Origin: Hansfordia pulvinata | Lineage: Eukaryota; Ascomycota; Sordariomycetes; Xylariales | Assembly (NCBI GenBank): GCA_006538405.1 | Contig: BJKQ01000008.1 | Location: forward strand, 1,302,001 to 1,366,000 | DNA length: 64,000 nucleotides | Reading direction: 5' to 3' | Part shown: positions 55,963 through 64,000 of the stretch, one piece after another | Position numbering within the stretch: position 1 is the first letter of the stretch | How the letters are laid out: the number at the start of each line of letters is the position of its first letter | Program-made: the position numbers and the translations under genes | Notes under the pieces: model-generated | Database searches by the model: none | Told to the model about the DNA's origin: nothing | What the model saw: the letters and a program-made list of their open reading frames with translations, nothing else

Positions 55963-57667
55963 ATGGCGCCTTCCAAAGAGTGGGGTAAGTCTGTTCTGCA
56001 CTTCATCTTTCGCGATCGCCGAAGCCCGGCCCTCGTCAACCTGTCTCGCGCTTTCACTTCCAACGTGCACGCGCACGCGCGCCTTTGCTCTCGCGACCCG
56101 TCATTGCCTGTCTGCCTCCCGATCGCCGTCGTCCCTGTGTCTACTCTGCATGCGTAGACCTGAGTCCTCGTCTCTTTCTTGCGAGTCGACAACACGGTGA
56201 TCCGTTCCACGTCTCATCACCTGGGCCGGTGGATCGCGACTCGTCATGGCCCATCCAAGATCGACACGGCATGCGACACCACATGCGACGCTCTATTCAC
56301 CCAATCGCGAAGTAGTCCTCGCCTGGTACGTGGGCGGGGACAAAATCTCAGCATTGCACTGTAGCCAACCCGAAAACCGGCACGAGCATTCGGCTCTCGA
56401 TCTTGCGCGACATGGCACCGGACATTGTCGTCCCTCCTCGAGCCTTGCGTCGTACCATCCGAAGACATGTGTTCCGTCGCAGATAGCTGCAGTCCCTTCT
56501 GCTGGCCGCCGATCGATATTACGCAGGGAATACGGATGAGATCTGGGCCTCCATCTGGCTTCGTAGGGTTCTAGTGGGCCCCGCATTCGCGCCTATACAT
56601 CTTCTGGAAGCGTTGCATCATTGACAGATGCAGGCCGCCCGCGAGCTCCTGGAACCCTGTTAGCCTCCAGGCCCTTTATGCTGACCGCTACATTTTCCAG
56701 ACGAGGAGGACTCCGACTCCAGCAGCAACTCCTCCCCTCCTGCTGCCGCTGGTCTTGCCCGCCGCAGCAAGTTTGCTGACGAAGAAGAAGACGACGTAAG
56801 CGCCCTTCCTGGTCTCTCTTCCAATGCCCGCTCTGCCACTGTCATCGCCACTTATCCACGTCTGCTCGCTCACTGACACGCACTTCAGGTCTTGGAGTCC
56901 TGGGATGCTGCCGAAGACTCCGAAGTCGAGCGTGAAAAGGCCAAGAAGGCCGAGGAGGCCAAGGCCAAGGCCGACGCCGAAGCTGCCGCCAACAAGAAGT
57001 CCAAGAAGGAGCGCGTTGCCGAGCGCCAGGCTGCCCGGGCCGCGGCCTTGGAGGAGTCGGACGAGAGTGATGACGAGACAGAGGCCGACAAGCGAGCCCG
57101 TCTGCGTGCCACTGAGAAGGACTCGGACCTGAAGCACGCCGAAGATCTCTTTGGAGACGCCGGGTTGAGCGTCGGAGCCAACAAGGGCGCTGGTCGCAAG
57201 ACAACCACTGTGGGATCATCCGTGCCCATCGACCCCAAGGACCCCAGCAAGACCATTGATCTCAGCGCCCTGCCCCTGTTCAGCCCTCAGACCAAGACCC
57301 AGTTTCAAACCCTGCGTGAGACCATGGTCCCCATCCTCGGAGCCAACTACAAAAAGGCGCACTACACCATGTTCCTCCAAGAATTCTCCAAGCAGATGGC
57401 CCAGGACCTGCCCAGCGACCAGATCAAAAAGATTTCCAGCACCCTGACTGCTCTTGCCAACGAGAAGCAGAAGCAAGAGAAGGCCTCTGAGAAGACTGGA
57501 AAGAAGACCAAGGCCCAGAAGACGAAGACGTCTGTCGTCACCACCCGAGCCAACGAGAACGACACGGCCGCGTACGAAGACAACTTCGGAGAGTAAGTAG
57601 AGCCGTTTTGAGTATGTATACTTGGAACCCCCCTACTGACAGCCCCACCAGTGACGACTTCATGTGA
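55963..57667 (+). CDS. HCR1: Translation initiation factor eIF3 subunit j (HCR1)
   Basis: eIF3j binds the 40S subunit at the mRNA entry channel and helps eIF3 function, termination and 20S pre-rRNA processing. Four exons: 55963-55984, 56701-56795, 56889-57592 and 57652-57667, giving 278 aa. The first intron is unusually long (716 nt); the others are 93 and 59 nt. The first exon codes only seven full residues (MAPSKEW), the last only the end of the conserved C-terminus DDDFM. Family marks are the acidic start (EEDSDSSS), SKFADEEEDDVLESWDAAEDSE, a Lys/Glu coiled coil, DLFGDAG, the central TIDLSALPLFSP and the YTMFLQEFSKQMAQDL helices. Every splice site keeps the frame. Confidence 0.96.
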
Positions 57668-59101
57668 AAGGCGCGAAACTTTTCGCTGCTCCTAACATGG
57701 CCCTGGCCAAGACGGCTTCGAACAAATCACCATCGCTCCGAGAGCATGGACACGAGGCAGGCCTCCTGCGCCAGGCCCTGGCGCTTGGCATCTGTTATAC
57801 TCAGGCACGCCGCAGCTCCAGCTGCACTAACGGCTCCGAGCCGTGGGTATCAATCAACAATCGAGTGATGATGGATACAAAGGCCATGGAAACATTAGAG
57901 GGGCAACGCGTCCGGAGCTACATCTGTCTGGTTTCAATGCGTCTCTGCAGGAATGAACTCGAGATGGCGCAGACCAAGAAGCTGGGTACCAGGCCGCGGG
58001 GTTTGGTCTCACCGCAAGGACATTAGGTTGTCGATGGGCTGAACCGACGATGATGGCTCTTTCAAGGCGAGCTACGGGTTGAATAGACGTAGATAGGGTG
58101 CACTCGCTATGAGATAGACTGCGATTGGGCAACTACTGTTTGGCTGCCTGACTCCCGGCAAACATCTTGTCCCTGCAACCTCCAACATTCACGTGAATAA
58201 CAACTGTAGAGCGATGGCATACCTTCCTCATTCTTACGCCCGCACAATGAAGGGGGATCGCACCGCAGGGCTGGCATGGAAACTTTGGTTCCATGAGCCA
58301 CGGACCTTCGGGCGTGGACGACCGGATTTAACCACGATGAGTGTGAATGCACGCACCATAGAGAATTCGGAGAGCTTGAAATGGTCTATTTTCAAGTTGT
58401 GGTCAAGAGCAGAGATTATGGCAGCATATAGAGGGGAATCATTGGGTTCTTGCTGTCTTTCATCATCTGAGGTAGGCTTCTGCTTGCCCCGTCTCGTCTG
58501 CGAGGCCACCCACGCCTTTGCGTCTGAATTCGGTATTCTGTTCGTCTCCTTGCCCTGACCCGAATGTCTATTGGGTTCGCGGTATTGTGCCTAATTCCAC
58601 TCTACTCATAGCAGCGAGTTCAGCTACGAAAACCCAACGCTCCTGAAACGCCGCAGGGGAAAGCACAAGGTAAGGTGCAATGGCAAGAATAACAGGCTGA
58701 AAAACGAAAAATGATCCCAACGCCTCAGAAACCTCGTCGATGTGTTTTCATGAGGGGGCCCTGCGCGCATGCGAGGATGTGCCCGTCTCTAGCCACCGGA
58801 GTGTTCTGGCTCGCAAACTGTTCCGCGATCCGTGTCTCCTCGTAAACCGAAAAATTAAGCCCCTGATCGACGCCTGGCTCTATAGTACAGATGAGTGGGG
58901 GGGCCGCCAAGGTTCTGAGCCGTCTCGTCTGCCGGCGTCACTCGTAGCAAGTGGTGTTGTACACGAGTCGTGTACATGTGTCGAGTATTGGCGAGAATCT
59001 CGCGCAGGCAAGTCAAACCACTCGCATAAGGTTCAATGCATTTTTTGCACCAAGGGCCTGAAACTCTTCGCTGAAATGCTGTCGAAGGCTGGGCCCGGCC
59101 A
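57668..59101. other. Convergent intergenic region
   Basis: 3' flanks of eIF3j and the MDM31-like gene. A short open frame at 58234-58509 (minus) lacks an ATG at its start and any domain. Nothing else supported. Confidence 0.55.
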
Positions 59102-61493
59102 TCATACAACATTTCCCGCCATTCCCATGAAAAGGGCATGAACGGCAAGGCTCAGAGTCCAGAAGCCGACCTTCTTGAGACGTCGAGTGCGAGACTGCTG
59201 ATCCTCGACATCACGCGCAAACGCCGAGTACACCTCGGCTGAGGCGTCATCCATCAATCCGCAGTCATAGACTGTCCAGCTGCCATCGAAGTCGGCAGCC
59301 CGCTTGACGATCCGACAGCCGATGGGTATATAAGTCTTCTTGGCGTTGATGTAGGCGACAATCGGCCGCACCAGCGCGTAGTTGACGTAGGATAGGTTTG
59401 ACCGAAAGACAGGCACTGTTGCCTTGACATCATTCAGGTGTATTCTCATGTCCATCACGAGATATCGCGGGAGATCCCCGCCCGAGCCCAAGTGCTCCTC
59501 ATCGTCATGACTGCGCGGGTGCTCTGGGAAAGTAGAAGTGGGATCGGCCTCGTTTGGCACATCGGTAGCCTTCAGTGGGTTTGGGGCGTTGAAAGCAATC
59601 TCTTCGTCTGTGCGGCGCGTGTTGCCCTCAAGTAAGTGTAGATAGCGGTTAGAAGTGACGGCTTCTTCGAGACGGTCATAGAATTCAGAGACGACCCTGG
59701 TGAGGCTGTCGTCATCGTCAGCAGGGAAGCGGATGTCTGATACAATGTCGACGTTGCCCTCGTAAATCCAGCCGAAGGGCCCTTCGACGCCGCGGTTCAG
59801 ATGGTCGATTTTGAGGCCGTCGATCCTGCAGCGGCTGAATTTCTTCCACGCTTCAGGAGCCCCCAGGGGGTCATTCTCGTGTTCCTTGCCAGCGGGCACT
59901 CCGTGGACTTGGCGAGGGTGGATGGTGAATAGAGACCCGTCGTAGGACCCAGACATGTGGTTGGCCGATAGGAAGTCGTAGAACAAATATTGCTTCCTGA
60001 GCTGCGGTAGTTCGCATGAGTAGATGCTCACGGAGAAAGGCCGGAAGCCACCAGGCTGGTGAATTGTGACCAGCAAGTCCTCCATCTTGAAAGAGTCTAT
60101 CTCAAAGTCGCCCGGGTGGTGCTCATGGCGGTATGACAGAGGGTCGACGGTCTCGTTCGACCACACGACTGATGTCCGGTCAACAACACCTCGGACACCT
60201 TTGATCTCGACGTCTTTGAGCAGCCCCTTGCCGCCCCACCATTTGATGAAGGACAGCGTCACGTTGACGGTGTTGAGTGTCACATCAAATTGTGTGTAGT
60301 TGCCGTCATCTTCCTCAACCACGGGACTGTCCTTGTCGGTATCGCGCCCAGCAGCGGCTACGGCCGCCGCGTCAGAAGAAGACCCCTTGCTAACAGTGGA
60401 CTTGACTTGGCCAGGTCTGCGCGAGACGAAGACATTCCTGAAACAGATGACGCCGTCCTTCCACCTAGGAACGATGGCGGACTCGAACGTGACCGACAGC
60501 CCTGCCGACTCAGTGAGGTAGTCGCCAACCCACTGCGCCAGTGTTTCTGCGACTGCGGTTAGTATCTGCTGGGCGGTCCAAAGGGGCATGCTGGCAGAAA
60601 GACGGCTTACCTTGAGCAACCACAGTATTGATAGACAGGATCAGGAGGGAGACAAAAGTCGTGGTGCCGACGAGGATCCAGACAAGATGCCCAAAGAGGA
60701 ACCACGAGACAAAGGCTCCCCATTCATCTATGTTCCAGGGCCTCATGCTTCGGATGGAAAACCACTTGAAGCGGACTTTGAGGCGCTGCCAGAATCCCGT
60801 CGCCGCGGCGAGGAATTCCTCCTTGGTGGGTCGATGCGGCAGGTGAAAGTACTGGGAGATGGAGGGCTGGTCGGGTTCTGCGGGCTTGGTCGCCTGGTTC
60901 GCGTCGGGTTTATTGGCAGCTCCGGGCTGCGGCGTAGGAGGTGTCTTGGTTTGTTGCGTTTCGGCGACACCCTTGGCGGAGCCATTGTCTGCTTTGGACA
61001 TCTTGTTCCGTTGGTGCACTCGCGCTATGCGCCCGCGGCCACCGCGGCCACCGCGGCCTGTATGGAAGCTGCGGCATGGCTGTCGTGCGAGCAGGGCGGT
61101 GCTGTATATGGCGGGGGTATGAGCGGGAGCGAAAGGGGCTTCCGCAGAAGAAGCGGGCGTTAGGGGCGGATTGAACCGCGCGAGAGGGAGCCTGCCAGAG
61201 ACGTAGGTGCGACTGGGATTGTTGGTGAAGACTTGCGACCGGAACACGCGGGCGGAGGGCCGCTCAGATGGGTATCCGGCTGGGCGTTTGTTCGCTGGCG
61301 GTAAGGAGTCGAGGAGACGCGAGGGGGCGGAGGCGAACGGCCTGCGTGATGGAGACTGGAACAAGGGTTGCGACAAGCTGGCGGCGAGCGAGGCTTGAGA
61401 CGGGGCGGATCGCGAAGTAAAGAGGTGGATGGGCTCGCGTTGCGATCGCCAGAGGTGGCGGCGACCGAGCCCCAGGAAAGTCGAGCTAGACAT
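59102..61493 (-). CDS. MDM31: Mitochondrial distribution and morphology protein MDM31/MDM32
   Basis: Inner-membrane protein facing the intermembrane space. Yeast Mdm31/Mdm32 are needed for mitochondrial shape, nucleoid stability and cardiolipin/phosphatidylethanolamine homeostasis. Exons 61493-60611 and 60546-59102 join across a 64-nt GT-AG intron (60547-60610, branch ACTAAC; joint VVAQE|TLAQWVG), giving 775 aa. The leader is long and Arg/Ser-rich, ending around RSFHTGRGGRGG. A membrane span lies at WGAFVSWFLFGHLVWIL plus the next hydrophobic run. Then comes the conserved domain with WVGDYLTESAGLSVTFESAI, VPRWKDGVICFRNVFVSRR, GLLKDVEIKGVRGVVDR and the late HLNDVKATVPVF. A second span closes the protein (WTLSLAVHALFMGMAG). 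The whole resembles the repeating beta-groove lipid-transfer fold now proposed for this family. It is transcribed divergently from PNO1, with 1.5 kb between. Confidence 0.93.
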
Positions 61494-63032
61494 TGCTGAG
61501 ACTCATGGTGGCAGGGCCTTGTCTGCGAGTCTGTGGAAGACGCTGGCAGCTTGGCAGGCGGCTGGCAAGGCGGCTGGAGGAGGCAGGCTCCCTGACGTTG
61601 AACTCGTCCTGGAGGAAGAGGTCTGGTGGTGAAAATCCGGGACGCGCAAATGCACGTGTGGAGGAGGCGCTACGAGTGGCCTGGCTGATGGCCAGGAAGC
61701 TCCCGCTGCAGAGCAATGCAACCAGGTACAGTGTCGTGTCAATCACTTGGGTAGGAGACGCAAAAGATTGGCAGAGGTGCTGAAGCTGACAACAGAACCA
61801 AGTGTAAAGTGCAAGTAGATGGGAAGACCGAGGCGTGGCAGGATAAGTGAGGTCAGAGTCAAGAAAGGGACCCAGGCCAAGGCAGAGGTGGGTGAGGAAT
61901 GGTGACGATCAAGATGCATGCGTTAGTGTCTTGAGCTTGGTTGCATCCATGCCGTGCAGGCACGTATTATTAGTCATTGCCAGCATCTCATGCTAGCGAG
62001 GACATGACGCGCCTAGCTCAGTGTGGACTACAGAGCCAGTACTTCTGTATGGGTGCGGAGCCGGGGCCACATCGAGTAGAGACAATGTGCCTTGGGTCAG
62101 ACAAAGTGTGGTCAGACCCTGGCACTCTACATAGAATGGCACCTGAAAGAGAAGTAGAGCCAAGTATCTAGTGACCATCACGGACTTAAGAACTCGGGCT
62201 TCAGGACACCCAAGGCTGCATGAATTGCTAGGAGGGGGTCCCATAGCAGTCTGACAATAGAAGACATACACTATAGGTAGGTACGCGTAGAATCTACCGT
62301 GTCTGCCCGGCGTAGTTCTCGTAGACTATTCTGCAATGCAGGATGAACCATGTGGAGGCCTCCTTTCCTAGAGCGGCTGAGAAATATGAGATTCAAGGGC
62401 CCTATAGAGCCTGCTTGAGTACTAGATAAAGGTCCTTTCTTGCCAGCAATGCTAACCAACTGCCAGGCATACCTATGAAGTAGTCGGGGAAGTCCATCGC
62501 ATCCATGGCAAGCAATGTTGAAGACAGCCTACGAGAACTTGCAGCGGGCTAAAGCCGTGCTCGTACGAGTAAAGTACCTAAGTAAGGTACGTACGAAGTA
62601 CTTTCTGGCTACGACCACCGGACCCGAATCCCCCAGACTTCTTATCGTTATCGGATATGGAAGCGCAGGACCGAATGCCCAGTCAGTACAGTAGTGGGGA
62701 GTGGACTGGTTTATTAGAAAGAAAAAAAAATCCCAGCGACAGCCGCCCGCCCGCCCGCGGGCGACTCAACCAGGCCAACTGCGGGCAGCCCACCCACCGC
62801 CACTGATAATAGCCCCCAGATAAAAGATAAGAAATACTCCCATCACCAACCTCGGCGCCGCCAGCGACACACCCGTGCGAATACATGCGACGCAGCAGCC
62901 CACACACACTACCGTGCCGCAGATAGGCCAGTCCGTGACCCGATCCGCCGTGTCACCACGCTCCCCCCACGTTAAACAGCACAGCAAACCAAGCCCGACT
63001 CCGCCCACAAACCCGACGACCCCTCGCCCAAG
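61494..63032. other. Divergent intergenic region
   Basis: Shared 1.5-kb region between the MDM31-like and PNO1 genes. No supported ORF. CTCGTACGAGTA, 12 of the 14 palindrome bases, is at 62560-62571. Confidence 0.55.
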
Positions 63033-64000
63033 ATGCCCGCCCCGACCGCCCTCAAGCAGCAGCAGCTGCTGCTGCCCGACGAGGACCAGCAGATGCCCGC
63101 CCCCGCCGGGGCTGATGACGCCGACTTCACCCTCGAAGGCATGAACACCCTGCCCACCGACTCCAACACCCTCACAGGCACCAGCGCCGCCTCGTCGGCC
63201 CCCGCGCCGACGGCCGCCGCAGCAGGCGGCGACGACGACCAAGACATGGACATGGACGAGGAGTCGGCGCCGCGGTTCGCCCCCGCGACCGCTGCTGAGA
63301 TGGCCGCCGGGTCGGCCGTCCACATCCAGACCCGCAAGGTGCCCGTGCCGCCGCACCGCATGACGCCGCTCAAGTCGGCCTGGCCCAAGATGTACCCGCC
63401 GCTTGTCGAACACCTGCGCCTGCAGGTGCGCATGAACGTCAAGCACAAGAGGGTCGAGCTGCGCACGTCGCGCCACTCCGGAGACGGCGCCGGCGCCGGC
63501 GGGCCCGACGAGTCCTCGGCCGGGGGCGCCCTGCAGAAGGGAGAGGACTTTGTCCGCGCCTTCTGCCTGGGCTTCGACGTCGACGACGCCATCGCCCTGC
63601 TGCGCCTCGACGACCTCTACATCGAGACGTTCGAGGTAAAGGACGTCAAGTCGCTCAGTGGCGACCACCTGGCCCGCGCCATCGGCCGCATTGCCGGCAA
63701 GGACGGCAAGACCAAGTTCAGCATCGAGAACGCCAGCCGCACCCGTGTCGTCCTGGCCGACTCCAAGATCCACATTCTCGGGGGTGAGTCCCCCGGTTTG
63801 GCGCTGAACCGCCCTGCCTTTTCTTCGTCCCTCTCTTGTTCTTCTCGCCGCACGTCGAGTCTTGCTTACCAAACGTGCTTTTCAGGTTTTAAAAACATTC
63901 ACATCGCCCGCGAGTCCATCGTCAGTCTCATCCTCGGCAAGCCGCCCGGCAAGGTCTACAACAACCTGCGTACCGTGTCTGCGCGCATGAAGGAGAGATT
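63033..64000 (+). CDS. PNO1: Pre-rRNA-processing protein PNO1 (DIM2), 3' end cut by window
   Basis: KH-domain protein of the small-subunit processome. It binds the 3' end of 20S pre-rRNA and regulates cleavage by NOB1. Exon 1 is 63033-63783; a 102-nt GT-AG intron (63784-63885) precedes exon 2, which runs off the window (joint HILG|GFKNIHIA). The visible 288 residues hold a variable acidic N-terminus (DDDQDMDMDEESAPRFAP), then the conserved core: RKVPVPPHRMTPLKSAWPKM, VRMNVKHKRVELRTS, KGEDFVRAFCLGFDVDDAIA, LSGDHLARAIGRIAGKDGKT and ESIVSLILGKPPGKVYNNLR. Only the last residues of the KH fold should be missing. The first ATG with a PNO1-like start is at 63033. Confidence 0.95.
   Translation, partial: MPAPTALKQQQLLLPDEDQQMPAPAGADDADFTLEGMNTLPTDSNTLTGTSAASSAPAPTAAAAGGDDDQDMDMDEESAPRFAPATAAEMAAGSAVHIQTRKVPVPPHRMTPLKSAWPKMYPPLVEHLRLQVRMNVKHKRVELRTSRHSGDGAGAGGPDESSAGGALQKGEDFVRAFCLGFDVDDAIALLRLDDLYIETFEVKDVKSLSGDHLARAIGRIAGKDGKTKFSIENASRTRVVLADSKIHILGGESPGLALNRPAFSSSLSCSSRRTSSLAYQTCFSGFKNIHIARESIVSLILGKPPGKVYNNLRTVSARMKER

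Noticed and set aside
58234..58509. 91-codon minus-strand frame
   Set aside because: Begins at a GTG codon rather than ATG, no domain, lies in the convergent 3' flank of eIF3j.
62766..63872. 368-codon minus-strand frame
   Set aside because: Antisense to PNO1 exon 1 and its intron; Val/Gly/Arg-rich shadow.
1..64000. CRISPR arrays, transposons, viral genes or biosynthetic clusters
   Set aside because: No regularly spaced identical repeats with unique spacers, no transposase or reverse-transcriptase motifs, and no polyketide or peptide synthase domains were seen.

Overview
The window is nuclear DNA of a filamentous ascomycete, most likely a sordariomycete. Three things show this: short GT-AG introns (about 50-110 nt) with fungal branch sites such as GCTAATC and CTGAC, GC-rich codon use, and fungal gene families (siderophore transporter, arylsulfotransferase-like secreted protein, CRZ1-type factor, alternative oxidase). 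I cannot name the species from sequence alone. Exon boundaries were set by joining frames at consensus splice sites.

Layout. 0.25-2.6 kb (-): ribosome biogenesis gene ERB1/BOP1. 3.3-4.9 kb (-): secreted arylsulfotransferase-family protein. 7.7-9.8 kb (+): six-exon siderophore-iron transporter with GATA-type iron-repressor sites upstream. 10.1-10.4 kb (-): possible small Cys-rich protein. 11.3 kb (-): intron-containing tRNA-Gly(CCC). 12.2-19.4 kb (-): a very large repeat protein of about 2,340 residues with 11 copies of a 75-92 residue unit. 26.3 kb (+): probable DUF7053-like protein. 27.5-28.6 kb (-): nuclear protein with two Zn2Cys6 clusters joined by a minisatellite-encoded linker, 5' end unresolved. 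29.7 kb (+): small mitochondrial-type membrane protein. 35.4-37.7 kb (-): CRZ1/CrzA-like C2H2 factor. 48.3-49.5 kb (-): alternative oxidase. 51.9-53.6 kb (-): unrecognised protein with a lipocalin-like C-terminus. 56.0-57.7 kb (+): eIF3j/HCR1. 59.1-61.5 kb (-): MDM31/32 mitochondrial inner-membrane protein. 63.0 kb to the edge (+): PNO1/DIM2, truncated by the window.

Much of the window is intergenic; the longest gene-free stretches are 19.4-26.3, 30.3-35.4 and 37.7-48.3 kb. They carry microsatellites and two dispersed short palindromic motif families, centred on TACTCGTACGAGTA and on ACCTAAGGT/ACCTAGGT. These families are the main structure not explained by genes.

Functionally, ERB1, eIF3j and PNO1 serve ribosome assembly and translation. 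AOX, MDM31/32 and the small protein at 29.7 kb are or look mitochondrial. The siderophore transporter and CRZ1 homolog serve iron uptake and calcium/stress signalling. There is no sign of a biosynthetic cluster, transposon, virus or CRISPR array. The most original items are the 11-repeat scaffold protein, the double zinc-cluster protein and the dispersed palindromes.
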